This document shows positions 1 through 5,549 of a stretch of 7,616 nt of DNA, one piece after another. The stretch is from Betaproteobacteria bacterium. GTDB lineage: Bacteria; Pseudomonadota; Gammaproteobacteria; Burkholderiales; Nitrosomonadaceae. Under the pieces are notes generated by a model. The model searched no databases and was not told the origin of the DNA. It was given only the letters and a program-made list of their open reading frames with translations. Both the position numbers and the translations under genes were made by a program. The stretch covers positions 1 through 7,616 of the forward strand of contig JAHZIU010000131.1 of NCBI GenBank assembly GCA_022601315.1, in the 5' to 3' direction. Each line of letters opens with the position of its first letter. Positions within the stretch are counted from its first letter, which is position 1.

Positions 1-492
1 GATATCACTGGCCAGATGACGGAAGATACCAACATTACCATCCGTAAAGAATGTTGCAGGAATAGGACTTAGGTCAGCTTGTGTCGCAAGATCAAACCTT
101 TGGATATCCCCGCTGGTTGTGGTGACTAACAAATGACGGCGTGAATAATCAATATACAAATGCCGGTCACCGCCAACGCCTGCACCTGAGATTCTACCAC
201 TGGCAATTGAAGGGCCTTCGTTTAAGGTATCAAGATGAACTGAATGAACAGCATCATCAGTCGCTGTGTACCAGAGTAGACGAGTAGTGGGGTCTACAGC
301 TATTTCTCTGGCGGCACCAACAATGGCGCCTTTAAACGCACTTGATGGTATGGAAGCAACTTCATTGCCAGTCTGAATATCGGCGCCCCTTACACTGCCA
401 TCTGTCACTGAGTAATATAAAACATCTAAAGCCCAACTCTTACTACTCACTATAAGCAGGACAAAAAAAGCATAAAGTAATTTTTTAAACAT
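1..492 (-). CDS. Exported beta-propeller-like (YWTD-type repeat) protein, C-terminus cut off by the window edge
   Basis: An open frame runs from an ATG at 492 to the window edge with no stop, giving 164 codons. An AAAGGT ribosome-binding site (498-503) lies 6-7 bases before the ATG. The N-terminus is a clear signal peptide: Lys at positions 3-4, a hydrophobic stretch (LLYAFFVLLIV) and a likely cleavage after SKSWA, before LDVLYY. The mature part shows repeats of the style LDVLYYSVTDGSVRGADIQTG and LLWYTATDDAVHSVHLDT, which resemble the YWTD/LDL-receptor class B or NHL type of beta-propeller blade. This implies a periplasmic or secreted protein that may bind a ligand, but no catalytic motif is visible and I cannot name a function. 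It lies downstream of the permease gene on the same strand with a 118-base gap, so co-transcription is possible. Reading frame and export are well supported; the fold is an inference. Confidence 0.8.
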   Translation of the reverse strand, partial: MFKKLLYAFFVLLIVSSKSWALDVLYYSVTDGSVRGADIQTGNEVASIPSSAFKGAIVGAAREIAVDPTTRLLWYTATDDAVHSVHLDTLNEGPSIASGRISGAGVGGDRHLYIDYSRRHLLVTTTSGDIQRFDLATQADLSPIPATFFTDGNVGIFRHLASDI

Positions 493-610
493 GGCTCACC
501 TTTTAGTTCAGTTGGAAATCCCCTGAATGACTCTTAAAGTATAAAGCCAGCTGCTCAATTTAAATGAATGAAATAAGTATATTAAGCCACGCTTTCAACC
601 CATTACATCC

Positions 611-2014
611 TTATAAACGTAAATTATAATCCGACTTCTCTTTTTCCAGTGATACAAATCTAGCCTGACCCGCAAGGTAAACCAGTACCAAAACCGGAAG
701 GCCCAGTATTGCAGTGGCAATGAAGAAATTCTCATAACCATAAGCGTCAACAAATTGGCCACTGAAACCAGCAACAAATTTGGGTAATAACAACATTACT
801 GAACTAAATAACGCATATTGTGTGGCGGAGTAGGCTGAATTCGTTAAGCCGGATAAATAGGCAATGAAGGCACAGGAAGCAATACCAGCTGAGAGATTGT
901 CTGCTGAGATCGTAAAAACCAGTCCGCTGACATCATGCCCACGACCAGCTAACCAAACAAACAACAGGTTGGTTGCCGCAGACAACACAGCACCCAGGAA
1001 CAACGTACGCATAATGCCGATCTTTAAGGTCAACACACCGCCAATGGCCGCACCTACAATTGTCATAAGAACGCCATACACCTTCGAAACAGTCGCGACT
1101 TCATCCTTGCTATAACCCATATCAACGTAAAATGGGTTACTCATGACACCCATAACAACATCTGAGATGCGATAAAGCGCAATGAGAGACAAAATCAGTA
1201 ACGCTTGCTTGCCATGACGTACGATAAAGTCTCGAAATGGTGCAATCAGTGCGCTATATAACCAAACCAATATTTCAGTGAGGCGCTCATTGAGATTCCA
1301 CTTTGCAATGATTTGTTGCGCATATTGTTCGTTTTCTGAGATTAACTTACTGTAGGGAACATCCGGTTCACGAATAATCAATGTTGTGATAATGCCAACA
1401 CTCATGCTGGCAGCCATGATTAAATATGCAAAACGCCAGGGAGAATGTTCATAAGTCGCAGCTGACGGGTCAACGGCTGCGGCAATCCATAGAACGCCTG
1501 CTGAAGCCATAATCATGGCCAAACGGTAACCCGCTTGGTAAGTAGCCGCCATGGCACCTTGAAGTTCCAACGCCACTGCTTCAATTCGATATGCATCTAA
1601 AGCGATATCCTGAGTGGCTGACGCAAACGCCACAGCCAAAGCAAAATAGACCATATGGGTTAAATTTAACACGGGATCGGTATTGGCCATGCCAACCAAT
1701 GCAATCGCAATCACAATTTGTGATAACAATAACCAGGCACGTCGGCGACCCAATAAGCGAGTTAACAGTGGCAGGGATAAGCGATCAACCAACGGTGACC
1801 AAAGCCACTTTACACTGTATGCCAGACCAATCCAGCTCAGGTGACCAATTGTTGTGCGATCTATCCCGGCTTCACGCAGCCAAAATGATAATGTTCCCAA
1901 TATCAATAGCAGAGGTAATCCGGCAGAGAAACCCAGTGACAGCATACCCAGCACCCGTGGATGCGAGTATATTTTAAGAGCACCTAGCCAGTCAGCGATT
2001 ACTGTTGAATTCAT
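611..2014 (-). CDS. ampG: AmpG-like MFS permease (muropeptide transporter family)
   Basis: A 467-residue inner-membrane protein of the major facilitator superfamily with about 12 hydrophobic segments. AmpG proteins import GlcNAc-anhydroMurNAc peptides from the periplasm for peptidoglycan recycling. Family marks seen are LGFSAGLPLLLILGTLSFWL in the first membrane segment, KWLWSPLVDR (about 69-78), the positively charged GRRRAW loop (about 89-94) and SATQDIALDAYRIE (about 132-145), the counterpart of the AmpG SxQDIxxDA motif. Length is close to E. coli AmpG (491 residues). An in-frame ATG at 2077 would add 21 residues (MCCQECWTAVHA...), but these are Cys-rich, unlike AmpG, and have no ribosome-binding site. 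I chose the ATG at 2014, where the MFS sequence begins and which has a possible extended -10 just upstream. The ribosome-binding site there is weak (GAG). AmpG relatives can carry other cargo, so substrate is family inference. No ampC or ampD is in view. Confidence 0.85.
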   Translation of the reverse strand: MNSTVIADWLGALKIYSHPRVLGMLSLGFSAGLPLLLILGTLSFWLREAGIDRTTIGHLSWIGLAYSVKWLWSPLVDRLSLPLLTRLLGRRRAWLLLSQIVIAIALVGMANTDPVLNLTHMVYFALAVAFASATQDIALDAYRIEAVALELQGAMAATYQAGYRLAMIMASAGVLWIAAAVDPSAATYEHSPWRFAYLIMAASMSVGIITTLIIREPDVPYSKLISENEQYAQQIIAKWNLNERLTEILVWLYSALIAPFRDFIVRHGKQALLILSLIALYRISDVVMGVMSNPFYVDMGYSKDEVATVSKVYGVLMTIVGAAIGGVLTLKIGIMRTLFLGAVLSAATNLLFVWLAGRGHDVSGLVFTISADNLSAGIASCAFIAYLSGLTNSAYSATQYALFSSVMLLLPKFVAGFSGQFVDAYGYENFFIATAILGLPVLVLVYLAGQARFVSLEKEKSDYNLRL

Positions 2015-2036
2015 CAGCTCAAAAATTGTTGTTGAA

Positions 2037-2045
2037 TGTATAGCA
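2037..2045 (-). promoter_or_regulatory. Possible extended -10 promoter for the AmpG-like permease
   Basis: Read on the minus strand this is TGC-TATACA, an extended -10 (TGn plus a 5/6 match to TATAAT). It would start RNA about 18 bases before the ATG at 2014, and so after the alternative ATG at 2077. No good -35 hexamer sits 16-18 bases upstream, which is tolerable for extended -10 promoters. It supports the shorter start but is only a motif match. Confidence 0.35.
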
Positions 2046-2127
2046 TGCACGGCTGTCCAACATTCCTGACAACACATTGCAACATGACCGAAAATAAAGA
2101 ACGGTGTGTTAAAAACATCATAGTGCT

Positions 2128-2146
2128 ACTTACCCAGAAAGTAAGT
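2128..2146. repeat. 6-bp inverted repeat between the nuclease and permease genes
   Basis: ACTTAC and GTAAGT are perfect inverted arms separated by 7 bases (CCAGAAA). The site lies in the 201-base gap after the nuclease stop (2216) and before the permease start (2014). The stem is A+T rich and no T-run follows directly on either strand, so it is not a convincing intrinsic terminator. It could be a weak processing hairpin, a protein site or chance. Confidence 0.35.
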
Positions 2147-2215
2147 TTCATAGTCGCCTATAAATCCTGCCTATTTGCTAAGTTACCTGTTATTCAAAAT
2201 TCACAGCCAAGATTT

Positions 2216-2992
2216 TCAGGGCCAATCATTATCATAGTTAATGATTAGCGGCGCATGATCGGAGAAACGTTCATCTTTATAAATAGAAGCACTATGTGCA
2301 CTACCAGCAATTGTAGGTGTGGCTATTTGATAATCGATACGCCAACCCACATTTTTTGCCCAGGCCTGGCCTCGGTTGGACCACCATGTGTATTGATCAG
2401 GCTCAGGATTAATTCTTCGAAAAACATCGACAAAACCAATATCATCAAAAACACTGGTTAACCAAGCACGCTCTTCTGGCAAGAAACCGGAGTTTTTTTG
2501 ATTGGCACGCCAATTCTTCAGATCAATCTGGTTATGAGCAATATTCCAGTCACCACAAAAAATAATATCCCGGCCACTAGCGATCATTTTGTTTAATTTT
2601 GGAAAGAATTTATCCATAAAAAAGACTTTTGAAGCCTGCCGATGATCACCACTGGAACCGGAGGGCAGGTAGATGGAAATAATACTTAAGTTTCCAAAAT
2701 CAGCTTGAATGTAGCGGCCTTCCCGATCAATTTCATCGATTCCCAGACCCTCAATGATCTTGTCTGGTTTGTTGCGACAATAAATCCCAACGCCGCTATA
2801 ACCTTTTCTTTCAGCACAATGGAAATATCCATGATAACCATCAGGCGCAAGAATCTCAGGTGAAAGATCAGCTAATTGTGCTTTTAATTCCTGGACACAA
2901 ACAAAGTCAGCGGATTGCGCCTTGAGCCACGAGAGAAATCCCTTTCTAGTAGCCGCACGCACGCCATTTACGTTAAGCGTTATAATTTGCAT
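2216..2992 (-). CDS. xthA: Exonuclease III-family AP endonuclease/exonuclease
   Basis: A 258-residue protein of the exonuclease III/endonuclease-exonuclease-phosphatase family. These enzymes cut DNA 5' of abasic sites and remove 3' blocking groups or nucleotides in base-excision repair, using a divalent metal. The catalytic set is complete: Asn7 (LNVNG), Glu35 (CVQELKAQ), Tyr108 (SIYLPSG), Asp148 and Asn150 (CGDWNIAH), Asp220 (WRIDYQ), and Asp245-His246 (SDHAPL). Length matches E. coli XthA (268). Overall it resembles Pseudomonas Crc in several stretches (DGY, GRYIQADF, KNWR, ERAWL, FSDHAPL against FSQHAPL) and occupies the same place beside pyrE. Crc, however, has lost the catalytic residues that are kept here, so a working nuclease is the better call. 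The start at 2992 gives the canonical family N-terminus MQIITLNVNG but has no clear ribosome-binding site. Paralogue naming (xthA or another exoIII) is not certain. Confidence 0.9.
   Translation of the reverse strand: MQIITLNVNGVRAATRKGFLSWLKAQSADFVCVQELKAQLADLSPEILAPDGYHGYFHCAERKGYSGVGIYCRNKPDKIIEGLGIDEIDREGRYIQADFGNLSIISIYLPSGSSGDHRQASKVFFMDKFFPKLNKMIASGRDIIFCGDWNIAHNQIDLKNWRANQKNSGFLPEERAWLTSVFDDIGFVDVFRRINPEPDQYTWWSNRGQAWAKNVGWRIDYQIATPTIAGSAHSASIYKDERFSDHAPLIINYDNDWP
2981..2986 (+). promoter_or_regulatory. Possible -10 box for pyrE, inside the start of the nuclease gene
   Basis: A perfect TATAAT on the plus strand lies 31 bases before the pyrE ATG, within the first codons of the divergent nuclease gene. 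It would give a 5' leader of about 25 bases. I see no good -35 at 16-18 bases upstream, so the call rests on the -10 match and on the lack of space elsewhere: the two start codons are only 25 bp apart. Confidence 0.35.
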
Positions 2993-3017
2993 TTTAAATT
3001 ATTGGGATTAATTGATT

Positions 3018-3671
3018 ATGTCCGATTTTCGGCAAGCATTTATCGAATTCGCAGTTGATCGTAATGCCTTGAGTTTTGGTAAATTCAAAACCAAAGCTGG
3101 GCGTATGTCTCCATATTTTTTTAATGCGGGTTTATTCAATGACGGAGATTCATTACGCAAACTGGGACAATTTTACGCGAAAGCAATTATTGCTGCTCAG
3201 TTTCCGTTCGATATGTTGTTTGGCCCAGCCTACAAAGGTATTCCATTGGTAAGCACTATCGCAATCGCGTTGGCCGATATGGGACATAACTATCCTTTCT
3301 GTTTTAATCGGAAAGAAACCAAAGATCATGGAGAAGGCGGTGCATTAGTAGGCGCGCCTTTAGCTGGTCGGGTATTAATCGTGGACGATGTGATTTCTGC
3401 CGGAACTTCAGTGCGTGAATCAGTAAATCTGATTCTTGCTTCAGGTGCAACACCCGGTGGTGTTGTGATTGCACTTGATCGAATGGAACGCGGAAGTTAT
3501 CAACTTTCTGCAGTACAAGAAGTAAAGAAAACGCATGACATTCCCGTTACCAGTATTATTGATTTAAACAGCCTGATTAATTTTTTACAAGATCATAATG
3601 ATCTGTTACAGAACTTGCATGCAGTAGAGCAATATCGTGAACAATATGGCGTAGCCGAAACAGAAAATTAA
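3018..3671 (+). CDS. pyrE: Orotate phosphoribosyltransferase
   Basis: A 217-residue cytosolic enzyme that joins orotate and PRPP to make orotidine 5'-monophosphate, the fifth step of pyrimidine synthesis. It is close to E. coli PyrE (213 residues) from end to end. Visible marks are SGK/R-type KAGRMSPYFFNAGLF near residues 26-40, FGPAYKGIPL, the flexible catalytic loop RKETKDHGEGG (about 98-108), the PRPP-binding motif RVLIVDDVISAGTS (118-131), and a C-terminal YREQYGV tail. A TTG at 3012 could add two residues, but the ATG at 3018 gives the normal family N-terminus. A GGGA at 3004-3007 is the only ribosome-binding candidate and is rather far (10 bases). The gene is divergent from the nuclease and 86 bases upstream of the DUF4124 gene on the same strand. 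No attenuator-like hairpin and T-run is visible in the short leader. Confidence 0.97.
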   Translation: MSDFRQAFIEFAVDRNALSFGKFKTKAGRMSPYFFNAGLFNDGDSLRKLGQFYAKAIIAAQFPFDMLFGPAYKGIPLVSTIAIALADMGHNYPFCFNRKETKDHGEGGALVGAPLAGRVLIVDDVISAGTSVRESVNLILASGATPGGVVIALDRMERGSYQLSAVQEVKKTHDIPVTSIIDLNSLINFLQDHNDLLQNLHAVEQYREQYGVAETEN

Positions 3672-3746
3672 TTTAATTTGTCAGGTGATCATGCTCTATA
3701 TGTGTGCGGGACTTTGCTTAGTGTTTTACGGCCCAACATATATTAT

Positions 3747-3751
3747 AGGAG
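3747..3751 (+). promoter_or_regulatory. Ribosome-binding site that fixes the DUF4124 gene start
   Basis: AGGAG ends 6 bases before the ATG at 3758 and directly abuts the in-frame ATG at 3752. Normal spacing therefore selects the second ATG, giving the N-terminus MRWIFPISF rather than MIMRWIF. Confidence 0.75.
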
Positions 3752-3757
3752 ATGATC

Positions 3758-4357
3758 ATGAGATGGATTTTCCCAATTTCATTTGTTCTTGTTTTTTCAC
3801 AACCAGTAACAGCTGCACTCAAAAAGTGTGTAGATGATAATGGCGTTGCTCATTATTACTCAAGTATCCTGCCACCTGAATGTCACGACAAAACAACCGT
3901 TGAAATGAATAAATTGGGTGTTGTAATCCGCAAAAATGAGGCCGTAGATAAGACTTTGCCTGTGATTGATAAAGCGCAACAGGAAGCAGCTGAACAGAAG
4001 CAAAAAATAGAACAAAGACGTGACGAAGTTTTACTCAAAACTTATACCAGCGAAAAAGAAATTGATTGGGCATTAGAGAGGAATGTACACCCAATTGAAT
4101 TAAATATTGTTGGTATTGAAAAACGGTTGATGATTATTCGCGCTCAGTTACAATCTTTACAACAACAAGCTACTGAAGCGGAACGAACAAACAGTCCAAC
4201 ACTGGCGGCAATTAAAGAAGACATGTTGCCGGTTGAACGCGGCGTTGCCAGCTTACAAAAAGAATTGATCGAAAATCAATTACGCATAAAGAATATTCAA
4301 GAAAAGTTTGAGATCGATAGAAAACGCTTCCTGGAATTAACCCAAATTCTCCAATAA
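3758..4357 (+). CDS. Secreted DUF4124-domain protein with C-terminal coiled coil
   Basis: A 199-residue envelope protein of unknown function. Residues 1-19 form a signal peptide (hydrophobic FPISFVLVFSQ, cleavage after PVTA). Residues about 20-57 match the DUF4124 pattern: LKKCVDDNGVAHYYSSILPPEC, with a K-C-V-D-x-x-G start and a Pro-Pro-x-Cys turn. Cys24 and Cys42 are the only cysteines and could form a disulfide in the periplasm. After a short linker come charged, Gln-rich helices (about 70-95 and 115-199) with heptad-like spacing, which suggests a coiled coil. The segment VLLKTYTSEKEIDWALERNV (about 91-110) is typical of longer DUF4124 proteins. The gene follows pyrE by 86 bases; a readthrough transcript is possible, and no terminator is visible between them. 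It converges on flhC with 73 bases between the stops. Nothing ties it functionally to pyrimidine synthesis. Confidence 0.85.
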   Translation: MRWIFPISFVLVFSQPVTAALKKCVDDNGVAHYYSSILPPECHDKTTVEMNKLGVVIRKNEAVDKTLPVIDKAQQEAAEQKQKIEQRRDEVLLKTYTSEKEIDWALERNVHPIELNIVGIEKRLMIIRAQLQSLQQQATEAERTNSPTLAAIKEDMLPVERGVASLQKELIENQLRIKNIQEKFEIDRKRFLELTQILQ

Positions 4358-4430
4358 ACGTTCTGATGAAGGAAAAAAGATGCGTCAATCAGTGTGAAAA
4401 ACTAACCAGGAACCCGGGGAAAATTTTATA

Positions 4431-4976
4431 TCAGTGCAAACTTGGACTTAATGTAGCTGCAGCTTTTTTGGTTTTTCCCGCTCTGGAAGGAATATTACAT
4501 AACCCACATACGTGATTGGAATGTATTTCTAGTGAATGCACCAAAAACTTACCGTTACACTTAACACATGGTGTAATACATAAAACGCTACTATCGACGA
4601 AACGGACTAATGTCCATGCTCTTGTTAGAGTTAATACTCTTTGCAGTTGATTGACTTCAATATGTTCTAAATATAGTTTATAGCCTTTTATTAAAGCATC
4701 AATTCCCTGTATGTCGGCATTTGTCGTTATGTAATTATAAATATTAATAAATAACGACGAGTGCATGTTTGGTTGCCAGCTCATAAACCAATCTTCCGAA
4801 TAGGGCAGCATTCCTTTTGGAGGCGATACGCCTTTTATCTCTTTATACAGTTTTACTAATCTTTCACGACTGAGATTAGAGTTCATCTCTAAAACTTGTA
4901 GACGGGCACCCAACTTAATTAATTCAGTCGCCAAATGTATTTGTTTAGCCTCGGTTAATATACTTTTATTACGCAT
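4431..4976 (-). CDS. flhC: Flagellar master transcriptional activator subunit FlhC
   Basis: A 181-residue protein clearly homologous to FlhC, which with FlhD forms the FlhD4C2 complex that switches on class II flagellar genes. Conserved stretches include ELIKLGARLQVLE (18-30), LSRERLVKLYKEIKG (35-49), SPPKGMLPYSEDWFMSWQPN (51-70), LYLE, and LTRAWTLVRFV (117-127). The four zinc-binding cysteines Cys137, Cys140, Cys157 and Cys160 sit at the same positions as in E. coli FlhC, followed by the PSRAGKTKK basic tail. It is about 11 residues shorter than the 192-residue E. coli protein, all at the C-terminus. A strong GGGAGG site lies 7 bases before the ATG. It starts 30 bases after the flhD stop, so the two form an operon. 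The usual enterobacterial neighbours motA and motB do not follow; a convergent DUF4124 gene does. Confidence 0.97.
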   Translation of the reverse strand: MRNKSILTEAKQIHLATELIKLGARLQVLEMNSNLSRERLVKLYKEIKGVSPPKGMLPYSEDWFMSWQPNMHSSLFINIYNYITTNADIQGIDALIKGYKLYLEHIEVNQLQRVLTLTRAWTLVRFVDSSVLCITPCVKCNGKFLVHSLEIHSNHVCGLCNIPSRAGKTKKAAATLSPSLH

Positions 4977-4983
4977 AATTAAA

Positions 4984-4988
4984 CCTCC
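4984..4988 (-). promoter_or_regulatory. Strong ribosome-binding site of flhC
   Basis: GGAGG on the minus strand with a 7-base spacer to the flhC ATG at 4976. The base next to it (4989) is also the last base of the 15-bp palindrome at 4989-5003, so a folded palindrome would touch the ribosome landing site. Confidence 0.8.
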
Positions 4989-5003
4989 CTAAGCCTGGCT
5001 TAG
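4989..5003. repeat. 15-bp palindrome between flhD and flhC, abutting the flhC ribosome-binding site
   Basis: CTAAGCCTGGCTTAG: two perfect 7-base arms around one central base. As RNA it could fold as a 6-bp stem with a 3-base loop. It fills most of the 30-base gap between the flhD stop and the flhC start and touches the GGGAGG site. It has no T-run after it, so it is not a terminator. It could tune translation of flhC or protect the RNA, or be a protein-binding dyad. Confidence 0.6.
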
Positions 5004-5006
5004 TTA

Positions 5007-5324
5007 TCACATCACCACTTCATTTGGCTGTCCTGCCATCAGAATTGCAGCGTGCGACTGTGATACAGCTTGGTCACGACTATGATTTGATAACATTTCT
5101 GCTATTGAAGCATCATCAAATCTTAATCGACATAACAACATATTTGATGCGGACATTCTTATTAACTGACTAGAACTTAACCGCTCCAGAATATCAGCAA
5201 CCTCCTGATTAATACCTAACCGATACATTGCTGCAACCTTATCTTCACGTATTAATTGTTGTGCAAGTAGCATATAGCCTAAATTGATTTCCCTGATTTC
5301 TTCAAGCATTTGATTCGAATCCAT
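5007..5324 (-). CDS. flhD: Flagellar master transcriptional activator subunit FlhD
   Basis: A 105-residue FlhD homologue, the partner of FlhC in the FlhD4C2 activator of flagellar class II promoters. The best conserved parts are IREINLGYMLLAQQLIREDK (about 10-29), AAMYRLGINQEVADIL (31-46) and NMLLCRLRFDD (61-71). Cys65 aligns with the E. coli Cys65 that forms the intersubunit disulfide. It is about 11 residues shorter than E. coli FlhD, at the C-terminus. The frame is open upstream to an ATG at 5375, but that would add 17 residues with no counterpart in FlhD. The start at 5324 has an AAGGAG site 7 bases upstream and gives the family N-terminus. It is followed directly by flhC and preceded, 225 bases upstream on the same strand, by the degenerate receiver-GGDEF-EAL gene. 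A perfect TTGACA and several short dyads lie in that gap. Confidence 0.97.
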   Translation of the reverse strand: MDSNQMLEEIREINLGYMLLAQQLIREDKVAAMYRLGINQEVADILERLSSSQLIRMSASNMLLCRLRFDDASIAEMLSNHSRDQAVSQSHAAILMAGQPNEVVM

Positions 5325-5331
5325 TATCAAA

Positions 5332-5337
5332 CTCCTT
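5332..5337 (-). promoter_or_regulatory. Ribosome-binding site that fixes the flhD start
   Basis: AAGGAG on the minus strand, 7 bases before the ATG at 5324. It lies inside the reading frame of the longer alternative from 5375, which has no such site, and so settles the start. Confidence 0.85.
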
Positions 5338-5348
5338 ACATATAAAGA

Positions 5349-5359
5349 TTGCTTAGCAA
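5349..5359. repeat. 11-bp palindrome in the flhD leader
   Basis: TTGCTTAGCAA: perfect 5-base arms around one central base. It sits between the proposed flhD -10 region and the ribosome-binding site, roughly where RNA would begin. On the minus strand it contains CTAAGC, the same half-sequence as the palindrome before flhC. It could be an operator or leader element; chance is possible for so short a site. Confidence 0.4.
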
Positions 5360-5360
5360 A

Positions 5361-5391
5361 AATACACAGAGCCAACGATATTCATTGTCAA
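5361..5391 (-). promoter_or_regulatory. Candidate flhDC promoter with a perfect -35 box
   Basis: On the minus strand TTGACA (5386-5391) is a perfect -35. The -10 is less clear: TGTGTA (5363-5368) at 17 bases is poor, TGTATT (5361-5366) at 19 bases is better by sequence but wide. A weak -10 is what one expects of an activator-dependent promoter, in line with the many inputs on flhDC in enterobacteria, though no known activator site is recognised here. An alternative start is the extended -10 TGG-TATACC further upstream (5418-5426), whose core GGTATACC is an 8-bp palindrome and which has no good -35. Confidence 0.4.
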
Positions 5392-5455
5392 TCTTAAGAG
5401 AAAAGAAGTAAATGGCAGGTATACCAAAACATAAATAAGACTTTGCCCAATCGCT

Positions 5456-5476
5456 ATGTAGGGAAAACGCCTACAT
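5456..5476. repeat. 21-bp dyad upstream of flhD (possible operator)
   Basis: ATGTAGG and CCTACAT are perfect 7-base inverted arms separated by 7 bases (GAAAACG). The dyad lies about 130-150 bases upstream of the flhD start and 65 bases upstream of the proposed -35, in the gap after the GGDEF-EAL gene stop. No T-run follows on either strand, so a terminator is unlikely. The symmetry and spacing suit a dimeric DNA-binding regulator. It does not match the CRP consensus (TGTGA-N6-TCACA). Confidence 0.5.
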
Positions 5477-5549
5477 GAAACCGATTTTACAAATAAAACA
5501 TGATCAGGAAAGACCGGAAAGTATCATCTGTTATAAATACATCGGTATA

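Noticed and set aside
595..777. Minus-strand frame of 60 codons
   Set aside because: It overlaps the end of the permease gene in another frame, has no recognisable family and no ribosome-binding site.
864..2069. Three plus-strand frames of 71-128 codons opposite the permease gene
   Set aside because: They are antisense to a conserved membrane protein, their translations are low-complexity and Pro/Thr/Arg-rich, and no start signals are visible.
2015..2077. N-terminal extension of the permease starting at ATG 2077
   Set aside because: The 21 extra residues are Cys-rich and unlike AmpG N-termini, have no ribosome-binding site, and would start upstream of the best -10 candidate.
2036..2461. Plus-strand frames of about 70 codons opposite the nuclease gene and its downstream gap
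   Set aside because: They run antisense to conserved exonuclease III sequence and lack ribosome-binding sites or homology.
3686..3760. Two copies of TGATCATG flanking the pyrE-DUF4124 gap
   Set aside because: An 8-base repeat that includes the start region of the second gene is easily due to chance, and no further flanking identity extends it.
4358..4430. Bidirectional terminator between the convergent DUF4124 and flhC genes
   Set aside because: I looked for a stem with T-runs and found only a short CCCGGG with no proper hairpin.
5325..5375. N-terminal extension of FlhD starting at ATG 5375
   Set aside because: It has no counterpart in FlhD, and a strong AAGGAG site lies inside it at the right distance for the ATG at 5324.
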